Source: Edolisoma coerulescens (taxonomy: Eukaryota > Chordata > Aves > Passeriformes > Campephagidae). From it: a DNA stretch of 64,000 bases. Both the position numbers and the translations under genes were made by a program. Shown here one piece after another: positions 25,512 through 38,515 of this stretch; within the stretch, counting starts at the first letter, position 1; each line of letters opens with the position of its first letter. The stretch is from contig VWZW01002320.1 in the NCBI GenBank assembly GCA_013397115.1, forward strand, positions 868,001 to 932,000, read 5' to 3'. Below the pieces are notes generated by a model. The model had not been told where the DNA came from, searched no databases, and was given only the letters and a program-made list of their open reading frames with translations.

Positions 25512-28500
25512 AACATTTTCCTCAAATAAAGAAGGAGAATCCCATACCTCTAAAACCTGGAAGGTACTTTTTGTACATAGGTCCACAAAAAACGTCCTCT
25601 ATTTTAATGTCCACTGCAGCAGAATCACACACTTAATTGCATGTGTCAGCTGAACTTTTAAAATCAGCATATCAGGCACTCAAGCACTTACCTGATCATG
25701 CTTTGGGTCTAGTTTAGTGCCTTTTTTATTGCTGATGCAGGATTTTTCTTCAAAAAGTAACAGGTGTGTTACTTCAGCCACTTCATTAATACAGGGGCTA
25801 AAAACCATACCTTTTCTATTTCAGCTCAGAATGTATACAACCTCTTTTAAATCATTCAGTTCTTTTAGCTTTATCCTCTTTTCACATGCTCTGCCAACGT
25901 CAAAGGGAACAGAGGTACTAAACCAACCTGGCAATTATTAGACTCATTTACTCCTATGGTTAACCACATCAACCTGTTTCTGCAGCTGCCTGGCCCACCT
26001 TCAAGGAATTAGTCATTGATTGCTCAGAGACCTGAAGACATTCCAACAAGAATAAAATGGTTTTTGTGGAGTTTTCCAACCAAAAATATTTGTGTCTGTG
26101 ATATATACAGTGTGCTGAATTGAACACATATATCTTCATTCAGAATATGCTAGGACCTTCCTCCATTTTCCAGCCTAAAACGTTTTCTGCTTAGGGACTG
26201 AATTATATGCTAAAAAATTCACTGATTTAAAAAAGAAAAATCACCAAATGAAATTCTAACATCCAGCTACAGACCTTATTCTGATTTTTAGATTACAAGA
26301 CCATCTTTTGCCAGCCCAAGGGCAACAAGGACTTTCTGTCTTGCGCTTGTCATTTCAATGTGCTTGATAAATTGGACTGGACAGTAACAAGAAGCTGGAG
26401 CCTTTGGAATGTGGCTCTATGATAACTTCTTATACAGTAGGAGAGTCAAATAGCTGACACTTTTGCAGACATATATCATAAGAAAAAATAGATCTACTTT
26501 CAACACGACAGCAACTGCATCAGTTTTGCTTCATATAAGCACAACTGTAAGAACAGTGATATGACTGTAACCTTGAGGCATTATAGGTTTTGTTTCACAA
26601 AAAAAAAAAAACCAAACTTATTTTCTCTTTCACAAAAGAAATAATGAGTTTGTAAACTGGAAATATATCTGTACTATAATAAGAATACAGACACCATTCT
26701 TTTGTATAGGTTTTCTGTAGCAGACAAGAGACATAGTAGCAATTTAGGACATCTATATGTGAATATGTGTGTTATTTTTATTCTGTTCCAAAAGTGACCA
26801 GAACACCACAGTAAATCTTTTAAATGTAAGTGATTCCATTAAAAAAAAGCTGTCATTCTCAAAACTTGTAAAGTAAATTATTTTCTACAGCTGTACATAC
26901 TGTTACCAGTTTTGAGAACACTTGCTTTCTAGCCTTTAAAGAGATTCCATTGGTCCAAGACAATTCTCTCATCTGCTTCTTGACTCTTAATAAGTGATCT
27001 ACCTACAGTAAGCTTTTCCTTTATCATTGTTGATCTTATGCAGGCCAGAAGCTTGCAGTTTAGGCTGAATCCTTTGAAGTAACTGGAAATACACTCTAGT
27101 GGGATTTGCATCAAAGACAAGGAATATTTACCATACAATAATTAAGGAGCCCGAATTACATGTAACACATTTACATGGTAATGTATTTGTACTGCAAGTT
27201 AAAATCTGCAGGTTTTATGTTTCCCGTAATTTTAATTTCAACTACATTATTCAATAATTTTTCATGTAAAATATCTTTCCATAAAGTCTCTATCAGTTTT
27301 ATTAAAGTTTTCTTTACCATTTGAAGTGTCAGGTGGGCCTGTCTTTTTTTCTGAAATTTATTTTGATACATAAAACTTTATTTATAGGTTTTCAAAAAAA
27401 AAGTAGCAAAAGCATTTACCATTTCAGTAAAGTACCTGCAAGAGGGCAATAAGTATTTCCTATGAAAACATCACATTCTTCTGTATGCAGTTGTTTTCCA
27501 TTGCTTCAATCTAATCTTTTACATTTGCTATCGATTGTTCTTTTTATTTCATATTCCATGAGTATAGCCGCCTAGATTTTTGTACATTTCTTTCTTAAAC
27601 TACAAAACCAAAAGAAAGTTCGCTCTTCAGCAAATATAACTAAACAAGAAATCATGTGGAGTGTTTTCACATCTAATCTATGGCAGAGGAAAAGCAAGTC
27701 TCCAAAGAAACCAGAGCATTGCCTTTGGAGCCAAAGCCACAGAACGAGCAAAAAAAAACCCAAAAGAGAGAGAAGTTTAAGTTGCATAATCTCTTTATCA
27801 GTGGATATGAACAAAGATTCCTATCATAATTTAAAAATAAAATAAAAGAGATGCATTTTCATTCTGGAAAATACTATATGCTCAGAAATATACCATTATT
27901 TAATAATTAATTTCAAAATTAATATGGATTGAAATTCTGATGGATAAGCTCCATAAGTATCATCCCTCAAACTGACGTCTGTCAATGACAGACAGTTTTT
28001 CTATCACTTTAAATAACTGTAGTAGGGGGATTTCATTCACCTGTACTAATTACAAAACATCCATTTTAAATCTGACTATCACACTGTATGGAATATTCTG
28101 CTCTCGATTTTATCAGTATGTAGACAGACAGATAATGGCTTCCCAGTCCTACTCCCTTTAAATATGTAGGAATGATATCAACCCTTTTAGACACAGCCCT
28201 GTATTGTAGTTTTCTTTCATTTACTTATCTTAACAATTCCTAGAGTTTTCTCAGTGTTGCAGCTTTCCTCTAAAATCTTCAGTGGTCCTTCTTCTTAAAT
28301 GCTTCACTTTGCATTTGTGCATATTACAACATTTCTACTTTGTTAACATGTCAGTGTGAACCTAGAGTGAGGCAATTGCACATGATCCAGCCAATTCAAA
28401 ATTTACCATTTTTCCAACTTTCTGGAATGTCCCTGTTAGTCCGAGAGTTCTTTAAAAAAAAACATTAGGATGGTAAAGTTCAGTGAGTTAAGAAGTCAAT

Positions 28501-31500
28501 TAATTTTCTGGGAAGATGTAAAAGACCACAAAAATACTCCAAATCATCATCTGAGGCTGCTTCTAACAATGTTTTCTGCTAGGCAGATGGAGAAGGAGTC
28601 AGCTTTATTATTCTTTCTGTTTTAAGCTCTTCTGCTCTATGCACTGGTGGGACAAAGCAAGTAAGTTTTCAAATGCCCCCTTCCCTCAAGTATGGAGCAT
28701 CTTTCTCCTCCTTTCTCAGGGTGTGTTCTGTTGTTGAAGTCTTTTTCATGTTCAAGAAATGGTTGTCTGGTTCTTGTTTGGAATTTCTTTCCCAAATTTG
28801 TTTTGTTGTGGTTTTTTTTTTTTTTTTTGGTTGGTTGGTTGGTTGGTGGTTTTTTTGCTTTTTTGGTTTTTTTGTTTAGCATGGATCTCATTTTCCTCTC
28901 TTCATGCCTGGTTAGGTCCATTTACTGTCAGAGCCAAATTAACCTGACAAGCTGTCTTACACGGATCTCATTCTACCACCTACAATAAACATCAGCTTGA
29001 TTTTATGAAGACTTCTAATCTTTTCATACCACTTAAAAAAAATCATTAAAATCTCTGTTGAAGGAAGGGATTTGCTGAAAAGACTGAATACTTCAACTAA
29101 CATTACAGAGACCTAAAACATGACTATCATGAAAGTTGCTTCAGGGTAGACACAGCTCCAACATAGTAACCATTCTCCTGAAAATAGGAATAATTGCTTA
29201 TTACTTTCTAAAGTTGTGGTATCTTTAAATCAATATTTACAAGTGAGACAAAGTATTCATTAAATAACTGTTGTGCAACAGGAGTTGACCAAAATATGTG
29301 AATAGCAGTCTTTTCTTTTCTAGACTAAATGCAACTTTCAGTCTTTCCTGTCTTTCTATCTGACCTTGCTGGCCCTTCCTAGCACTAGGCTATTTATGAA
29401 GACAAAACAGAAAACTGAAGAAAAAATAAATAAATAAAAAACCCCAACAACAACAAAATATGTAGTTTGAAATTTGGCTTGGTTTCTTGGCTACCTTTGA
29501 GCATTCACGCTCCAAAATGAAACTGAAGTATTTCTTTAAAGGCCCAAAAACATGAGTTTAACCCCAGATTAAAGACTTTACATATATTCATTTTGATGAC
29601 TTTCAAAAGAAGTTCGAACTTTTCCACTTCTGTCATCAAACAATAACAAAAAAAAAAAGCCACCAAAAAAACCTCCCCTCACTTACTATGCAACACTACA
29701 TAAAACATAGAGAGCTAAAGCCACACGCTTTTTCTTAGACTTTTATTCCTTCCTTTCTAGCATTCCTTAGAGTAAAGTGTTCCAGCTGTGGTAAATATTG
29801 CTCAGGCATGGATCTGCAATACTTTTTGCACTTTGATATTCATAAGCATACATTTCCTTCCAAGTCGAAGACGTTTATCACAGTTTGACTGGCAGTTAGA
29901 GACACATTTTCTAGAACAAACATGCTATACATTTGGCTTTCTTTCCCACTGTTAACTTTTGCTTGTAAGTAGATTATACTCCTTTTTTCTTTATATTTGT
30001 GGGGGATTTTTTCCCAACTATTTGTATATCCTTAGACATATCTACTGCAAACTACTAGTCCAGTTCTTTTGCTTATTTTCTTTGGATGAAAATGTGAATC
30101 AAATTCTATATCTTTATTCCAATAATTCAGTACTTCTTCAAAGAGCATCAAAGCTCTCTTTGATCAAATGGAAAATGATCAAAGGCTAAGCTTGTTAGGA
30201 AAAAAAAGCCTACACAAAGTGGAGATTCTAGTGCTTTTATTTCACTTTTATCTTAGCTCCCTGCTTTGATTATGCGTTTTATTGTATGAACAAGGTTGAT
30301 GGCAGAATAAAGTAAAGCAGAAATTGAGGGCCAATGGAGGTGTAAGTATTACTGAAGTGCTTGAGTGCTTTGTGCTCTTGTTTTCAGTGCAATGCTACCT
30401 TCAGAAACAGGAGGAGTTATACCTCATGGAGAACTGCACTCTCCTGTACATACATAAGTTTCCACCTCAGGTTAAATAGGAATTTAAATTCAAAAAGGAT
30501 CTGCCAGCAGGAAAATAATGACAGCTGCATGTTCCTGATTAACCTAGTATTGCACTGGAGTCCCATGTACTCCAAGAGGATGGTGCAACTGTGTTCTGTT
30601 ACTAATCGAGCCATCAGCTGTGGTTCTATGTGTATTTTGCACTGTGACCACCTGCATAAGGTGACCTGAGATGCTAATCTAAATATAGATTGAGTTAGTA
30701 CTGAACTGGAGATAGCTATGACACTGATAATGAATAAGAAGTTGGGGAGGGGATATTGTTATTTTCATTAATTTCTTAATATTTACTTGGTCTGGAATTA
30801 GGACTCCCTGTTTTTTCTAAATTTACCTGAAATTGAAATTTTCGTCACATGAACTGCACATAATGCCTAAATGTATATGGTGCAAGGAATGTTGTAGGAG
30901 AGGATTAAAATAATCCCTTTAAAATCATAATATCATCATATTTTTCAAGTGTAGGAATTTAACTTTCAGCCTTGGTTTGTGCTTGTATATACTTGCCACC
31001 TATATCTGTATGCTTTCTTACTATATATTTTATTAATTAAACCACAAATACAGAAATGGAATATTTTTGTATTTCAGGGATATGTGTCAAGACAAAGCCT
31101 TCAGACAGGCTCAATCACATTCTGAGAATTAAACGGAAATAAGAAAAAGCTTAATTTTTGAATCTTTATAATGTTTATGAGTTTTTTTTTAACAGGTATT
31201 ACCTACAAAATCAAAAATTCAGTCAATCCAGGTATTCAAAAAGAAAAAAAAAATCTTTATCTTTACACTATTTACACACAGCATAGAAATTCCCATTTCC
31301 TTACTCCTCTCCTCAGTTTCCTCTCACATTTTAGCACCCCTTATCTCCAAACCTCATACCTTTATCTAGTCAGCTCTTTTTAACCCTGTACATTCATATT
31401 TTACCACCTTGACCACCCCTTTAACAACCATCATAGAACTGATTAATTATATCCTGGGACATACATCAGTAGGAAACACTGAACAAAACCAGATAGGTTT

Positions 31501-32529
31501 ATAGATATACTGTTGGAGACAGACATTTGCAAGGAGAATTCAGACTGTTTTCTCAGAGGTGAAATGCAAATTGAACTCATCACAGCTCACAAGTGCATTT
31601 ACAGAAAGAAAAGACTGGCAGTTAATCCAGCAAAGGAGGTGTACCAAAGAGAGGATTAATGACTGGAAGCTCTAATTAGAAAAACTCAAATTGAAAATGA
31701 AGCAGAAATTATTAACCATGTTTTGTATGATTCACCACTGTAATGCATTATCAAGGAAATTTATTATTATCCGGTTCTGAATATCTTCCCACTGCACCTA
31801 CTAACTACTTTTTGAGAAAATGGCCTCAATCTAGTCTTACTAGTTTTTGGCAAAATTCAGGGATGACTGGTTAATACTGAAATACTGTAACATACAGAAG
31901 TCTACTAAATGTATTCATAGGTAGAAAAACCACAGGGAAAGTGTTAATTTGATAATAAGTGGAGGGAAAAAAAAGTGACAGGGAATGTTGAGAAAGCTGA
32001 AATGTTTGTTTCATATTTTTTCATCGGTCTTCTTAAAAGCAGTTAAATGGAAGCTTATAACTACATGATACTAATTAAAGGTAACAAAGAAAGTAGCATG
32101 GTGTCAGCCCAGAAAAGGGAAGGAAAGGTTTACAAGGTAACGTCTACATTACATATTTTCAAAAGCTTGAGACTTGATGGACTTCTTCCTGAGATACATA
32201 AAGGATAATCTGAAAACTCATAGAATCATTCCCTTTGTGAAATCATCAAGGAGGAGGTAAAGACCAAAAGAGTGGAAATTAACAAAAAATGGTGTTTGTA
32301 AATGTAGTAAGTATAGTGTTTATAGAAAAAAAAAACCATAAAAGTCAAGAAAAATGGAACTAAAGAAATATAACCAGCCTGTGCTTAGTTCTGAGAAAAA
32401 TCCAAGCAAACCTTTTACAAATATCCTGCAGAGACAATGCAGATCATACAGTTCGATCTCATAATATAGGCCCATAAGAAGCCAGGAAGCTCAAATCCAT
32501 TTAATTGCTAGATGGTAGGTGCAAAACAA
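25512..32529. other. Long AT-rich non-coding stretch
   Basis: About 7 kb with no recognised gene or interspersed repeat. A T-rich/(GGTT)n tract lies at 28812-28877 and generates hydrophobic, Phe/Trp-rich chance open frames there on the plus strand. Elsewhere only short A/T runs are seen. Confidence 0.5.
28812..28877. repeat. Poly(T) plus (GGTT)n low-complexity tract
   Basis: T17 at 28812-28828, then about five GGTT units (28829-28850), then T runs broken by GC/GG. It explains the poly-Phe/Trp open frames at 28673-28988, which are not genes. Confidence 0.92.
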
Positions 32530-32695
32530 CTTGGATAATCATAGACAACTGTAGCCAGAGAGCAGCTAGCATAATGAAATTCAGAAGGCTTGGGGGGATA
32601 TACAGAAGCCTATACTTACTTCTGATCCATTCAATGCCTTCATTAATGACATGGATAGTGGGGCAGAAGATGCTTAGTGAACCTGCACTAAGGTA
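32530..32695 (+). mobile_element. Possible ancient CR1 reverse-transcriptase fossil
   Basis: The plus strand at 32622-32672 translates to 'DPFNAFINDMDSGAED', close to the CR1 block '..LFN.FINDLD.G.E' that precedes the FADD motif. The surroundings are too diverged for me to extend the match with confidence, and no CR1 3' terminus follows. It may be a very old fragment. The 125-codon minus-strand open frame covering the same place (32501-32878) is probably only an antisense shadow. Confidence 0.4.
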
Positions 32696-35600
32696 AAGAA
32701 AAGGGCACATAAATTGAAGGACAATGTAATGAAAAACTGGAAATTGGTGCAAGACATTGCAGCTGTCCGACAGCAGCCAAATAGATACAGGGGACAGGGT
32801 GCAAAAGAACCACCCAGGTAGCAGATGTGTGTCTAAATACCTGTTCCCTGCTCTAATTATCAGGGGCACAGCCTTCATGGATGAAGCAGCCTTGGTTACT
32901 GAAGTCCAAGAAAGATGGGAATTAACGGATACAGCTTAGAGAGATGATCAATAGGTGGTCAGAGGTACAGAAAACACAGAAAGACAAGACTGGACATATT
33001 TTTAACATAAAGACAAAACTGAATGTGGACATGGGATAGATTTTAATTATGTGAAAAGCTGTGGAACAAAGGGAAAAGTTATTCCTGCATTACAGTGACA
33101 TGCAGGTCAAGAATAAAGAGGTCTCGCAGTAGAAATGGAAGGATATTAGGAAATAATTTAGATTAGAAGGACTGATCTGATGGAGCAGGTTGACCAGTAA
33201 ACTAATGTAATTTCCACTATTGGAACAATTCACAGGCTAGGTAATACCCAGGTCTGCATAGAGCAGAAAATAATATTGTTGATATAGGTGAAACTGATAT
33301 AGCTGGTGTAGCTGATACAAGTGATAATCCATGCGAAAACCTTACAATACACAGGAAGATGGTGTTATAGGGGTAGAGTCCCATCAAAAGCATTTAAACT
33401 TCGACAAAAAGTACAGGCTGTGGTCTCCTTTGGAAGGTCAAATGACATTCTTTCAGACTTCTGCAGCAGGTGAAGCAACATACCTGATTTTCATATGACA
33501 TTCCCACAGAACAGGAACTTTAAAAATAAACCTATACATTCATATTAAAATACCTGGAAGAAAAGACATCCATAGGGATCAGTTTTCAGCCACATTTCCT
33601 AAAGCACTGGGTTCACTCATCTATATTTTATTAACTGAAAATAATTTGGTTTAAAACAGTCCAGTTCATTAAAAAGCTGGTTTAGAATTACTTCTCAATA
33701 AACCATAATTTCAGAATTATTAATAAAACTGGGAAAGTTTGACTTTGAAATTCCAAGTACCAAAAACATAAAGAGTTTATTATGCTTTCCTCTAAGTTTT
33801 TTGCTGAAGAATTAAAAGACTTGCAAAGTTGTATATGCATTAACTACTTGACACAAACCAATTCAGTATGATTGAAGAGATATTCTGTGGGGGTTTGCAT
33901 CAAAAATGCAAATAAGATGAAAAGGATGTGCAAAGAAGATTAAATGATGACCAAGTGATTTTTTTCCAAGTACAGACTTGACAATCTAGCAAACTCAATT
34001 ATTCCTCCCAATCCACATTTCATACTTATACACACATAAAACCCATTGTCTAGTGCCCTCAACGGTTTTCAAAGTTGTTATTTACAGATTTTCAAGTTGA
34101 AAGTAATGTAGCCATAACTTTTGTTGGACTTCAGTTCATTAGTCTGTTCCTCCCTATGGTAATTTCATTATGTCTTCAACCTGCATTCTAACTCCCACTG
34201 CTACAATTAGTCGTGAAATTTAAAGCTACCAGATTGTAAAGTTATGCTACCTACTACCTACTACCCAAGGGTAATTTAACCATTAATTACTGTAGCACTA
34301 GCTAACATTCCTCCCATCTAGAGAACAAGATCCTTAGAGCTCATAAACTTTCCTACATCCCTAGGTGAGTACTTTGTTGATCCGAGTCTGAAGGTCCACA
34401 CTAATCTCACAATGAATAACAGGCCTTAAATGTACCCTTTAAATTACCCAGTAATTTCAATGGAAATAAAACAAAAATGGGAGATCTGGAGTACGAAAAA
34501 CACCACGGAAAGCTGACACAGAGAGCAGGACTTCTGTGATTCTGGTTGTTTTTATTTGGCTGCATTTGTCCACGGATGAAAAGCCTGAAGGGGCCATATA
34601 CTGAATAAACACAAACATAAATTCTGCTCTTGAATTCAGTGGGGCTATACTCATGGAGCATAAGTCTTTGAGAATTGGATCTTTCAGCAGTCAGAGGTAG
34701 GAGAAATAATGGGAAGGCCACTTGTTCACTGTTCTGATGTCACTGTTCATCATCAATACACACAGAAAGCTTGGAGAGAGGGGGCTGAGAGGTGCTAGTG
34801 ACTCAGGTTTAAGTCCTTTGTCATCTCGTAGGGTTCACAATCCCACATGATCCGTCTCAACTCTTCGGTTTATAGAGAGAAAGTCTAGGAACACGAATAA
34901 GAAAACCCAATGTCAGGCTGATCAAGAGGAGGTGATGAATGAGAAAGGGTTTTATATTTCTTGAGATACCTAAATCAGGACACTTATCAGTTGCAACTGT
35001 TTTTACGAAGAAATGTAGGGTTTTTTCCCAGCCAAAAAAGTACTTCTTGAACAAAGAACCTCATGCATTGCTTAGGCTTTTTTTGCTTCCAGATATTCTT
35101 TCCTGAAGCATCTTTTCTTTTAAAGGATTTCCTGCATGCATTGAAATATATGTATATGTATATATATACACATATATATATATATGTACAGTTTTGTCAG
35201 TTGGTTTTGAGTACCTGCCATTCCATTAGTGACCTTTTGCACCAGCACACTGGGCATCAGAGGGCCTGGTGGAGCCCTTCTTTTGCAGCATACAGTAGTT
35301 CAAGAGGGGAAAGAGGAAGAGACATATACTCTTTGAAGTGCATGGAATGTGATGGTAAGCACTGTTTACAATAACTAAAACATTAGTGTCCATTTTAATC
35401 ACAAACTTAAAACACAGTTTCATATTGGCTTCTGTGAAGAAAATTAACTCTATCCCAGCCAAATTCAGTACAAGCAGTGACGAAATTTTAGGTTAGTTAC
35501 TCCTGCTGTAATAACCGGCAGGAAAATACAGATACTTCCTATTTCAAGACTTATATTGATGCAGGGCTCTTGGTTCTTACGTTCTCTACTTCTCTTTCTT

Positions 35601-37779
35601 TTTCTTACAACTTCTCCTTTTTTCTTTTTTAATTTAAACCCTCAGAACCTAGTTTTACATTTGCAGAGCCAGCAGAAGCTTATCATGTATTGTTTAGATG
35701 TTGATGACACTGTTAGCAAACACGCTACTAAACTCATAGTAGATGTAAAGCCTAGAGAATTGTGATCTTTCCATTGTTTCTTTGACAGTAGCCTTACACC
35801 CAATTTCATCTATCTGAATTGTTTTCTGCCATTTTTGATAGAAACAAAATCTTGCATTTGTTTCAAGGTAATATATTTCTTCTACCAAATTCCCCTTTAC
35901 CTACACCTTTCTTCCTTCCCTCTACTGTATACAGTATAAATAGAATAAATAAAACCCAAACCTATCCATAGGTTGATTTTCCATTATAGATTATGGTTAT
36001 TTCATAGTTTGTACAAATAGGTCTTGATTTCATACGAAGGACAAAAGTGTCAGGAGATGGTAATGAGGACACTTCCCCTAAATACATAAGAGGGATGTTC
36101 AGAAAAAATAGATGAGGTCAAAGATTTTCTTTAGGCAGTGGAAAACGGAAAACAAGTTTCATGCTCTCCAGGTACCTGATCCCAAGATGCTTTCTCTTTT
36201 AAGGGACTGAACTTATTCTTCATTGCCAAAGAACTAAAGCGTATAACTGCAGAGAAGATGCAAAGGGCATCATTTCTTTACAGTAGAAGAAGAGAAGACT
36301 ACTAAACACCTAAGTTACACTCGACAGAACTCACTTATACACTACCACAGAACATCTAATTTTTCATAAAGTAACTCACTGCCTTGTGTTCTATTTCAAA
36401 TTTTTTTTTTTTTTTAAACTGGAGGCTCTTGTACAAGGCCATTCATCCAGGTCAGTCTGTAGTTTGATGTCTTTGAGAGAATTTATTTTACATTCTGTCC
36501 CAATAGTGTTGTTTTCTATTTGATTATCTATGAGCATTGACATTTTCTCTGTAAGGATTTTTTCTTCTTCTTTTAGAACATGATTGGGAAAGTTTCATGG
36601 AGTTTATGCAGCTTTTATCTCAAGGAATATGTTCTGATTTATATTGTACTTATTCTGTTGCTGACATTTGGTGACATTTTCTCTTTTGTTGACAGCTTTG
36701 TACTTCATTAAAAAGTAGGCTACTCGAGTGAAGGTGTTTAATTTGCTTTGTCCAGCTTTATCATATCCAGCACATAAAGTACCCTTCTTCCTTCATTCTT
36801 GCATTAGCTTTCGTCTCTGATTGTTCCTTTTCTGCACTTTGCTTTTCTCTATGCCCTCTTTGTGAAGTATTTTTTCTTTTGTCAGCAGCTGAATCTCTCT
36901 TTACTAATTTTTTTTAAATAGTTCAACATTATAGCAGAACATTTTGTAGCTATTTACTTTGAAGCTGTAGGCAAGCAAAGCTTGTTACAGTATGATTTGC
37001 AAGTTCCTGTCATAAAGGTCAAACACCCAGTCTTTCAGTCTTTTTGTTTCTCTTGCTAGTGTGTCAGAACTGTGATTACTAATCTTTACAAAATTCTTGG
37101 TGCACTGACTAAAATCCAAGATATTTTGTATTCTAATAGCTGCTGCAGAGGTGAACTAGAAGAACAGACTTCTATGCCAAAATGGATGTGACTAGACCTA
37201 CAGCTTCACTGCTAATGGTAGGAAATACAAAATACTACCAAAGAGCTTTCAGGCAGAGATAAATGACCTATCTCACAGTCACCAGAGATTAAATACCTGC
37301 CAAGCTGCAAATAGCATTGTCTTGCAACTGTGGGATCATAAACAGATGTTTATAAAAGTTTTTTTAAAGGGTGGTAAAGTCTGAGAACTAAAAAATAAAA
37401 GTAATGGGTTAATTGCATCTCAGTTATTGAAAATTAGAAGCTTTAAGGTTAAATTTTCCAGAGGTTATGAACTTTTTTTTCTTAATCAGTGCTAGATTTC
37501 AGAATTATTTTGGCAGGGAGAGGGTAGATGGTAATTTAAATTAGCAGTGCTAAGGAATAAAAGAAATTGTTTTCTGAAAGCAAAGACTTAGCAATACTGC
37601 TGGTATTCTGGACCATGCATTTTAATTTTTAATCAATGATTTTGCTGTTTCAACTTTCATACTCAATTCAGAGCAAGTGGTCTCTTGTGACGTACATCAG
37701 AGAGAAACAAAAAAATTTGGAAAGTAACTGGATTTCCCACACGATTAAAATTTTACAGAATTTTCCAGCTCTTTGCAAG
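32696..37779. other. AT-rich non-coding stretch
   Basis: No gene recognised. It holds an AT microsatellite (35146-35188) and a T15 run (36401-36415). Between 32700 and 33250 weak echoes of retroelement-like sequence may be present but could not be assigned. Confidence 0.5.
35146..35188. repeat. (TA)n microsatellite
   Basis: About 43 bp of TATATG/TATACA repeats. Confidence 0.9.
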
Positions 37780-38515
37780 GTGGTAGCCAGGTGAGGCTGT
37801 AGGGGGCCTCTGTGGGAGGAGCCAGGGGTTGCTCAGTGCCAGACACAATCAGGTGCAATCAGCTCCAATGGACTCACAAACAGGACGCAGGTGAACACAT
37901 CAGCCAAGCTGATGACACCTCCATGAAAAAATATTTTTAAAAAATTCATAAAATGCCAGACAGAGAGAGGAGGAGGGGAAAAAAGGAGTGAGAAACAACA
38001 GAGAGAAAAGTGAAGTCAGAGAAGGAGGAGCTCCATGGAAGAACTGATATCTCCCCTGCAGCTTGTGAAGGGTCCAGGCTGGAGCACAGAAGCGTGAGGA
38101 GGAAGGGGCAGTACAGAGGAGCAAAGGAACTGCCAGGTACTGACTGTAAACTCCTGCACCCCTTGGAGCTGGCTTAGAAGAGTTGGAAATGAAAGAATGA
38201 TGTAGAGCTCAGGAAAGGGGGCAGGGCAGATTCAGAGGGAAAGGTGTTGTTTTAACATTTGTCTTTCTGTTTTCCACTACCCAAATCAATAAATGCCTAT
38301 TTTAATTAGGAGTGGACTACGTTGGTTTTTCTAGTTGAGCCTGTTTTGCTTGTGACAGTAGCTGGTAAGCAATCTCCCTGCTTCTATCCTGACCCATGAA
38401 CTTTCTCCCTTCTGTCCTTCTTCTTTTCTGCCCTCTACCCTGTTGAGGAGAGGGAGCAAGCAAACAGCCAGGTAGGTGTTTGATTGTTAGCCAGGGCCAA
38501 CCCACCACAATGTGC
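37780..38515 (+). mobile_element. Solo LTR of an endogenous retrovirus-like element
   Basis: The ~0.7 kb unit ends in 'gccagggccaacccaccaca' (38490-38509). Before that come 'gagcctgttttgcttgtgac', a 'cctgacccatgaactttc' segment and an AATAAA signal in 'aatcaataaatgcc' (38284-38297). This order matches a widespread bird ERV LTR pattern I recognise from memory, with the poly(A) signal on the plus strand. The upstream part contains a purine-rich block and 'ggctggagcacagaagcg'-type repeats common in that LTR. No gag/pol/env-like sequence flanks it, so it is a solo LTR. Borders are approximate: a TGCAAG hexamer occurs at 37774-37779 and 38516-38521 and could be the duplicated target, but the resulting ends are not the standard TG...CA. 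Confidence 0.72.

Noticed and set aside
28673..28988. Overlapping open frames rich in Phe, Trp and Val, suggesting a membrane protein
   Set aside because: Produced by the poly(T)/(GGTT)n low-complexity tract; the same tract reads open in all three plus-strand frames.
32216..32260. 'catagaatcatt...aaatcatcaagg', reminiscent of a CR1 3' terminus on the minus strand
   Set aside because: The spacing and the intervening bases do not match and no CR1 body continues to the right.
32501..32878. 125-codon minus-strand open frame, among the longest in the window
   Set aside because: It lies antisense to a likely CR1 relic and shows no domain of its own.
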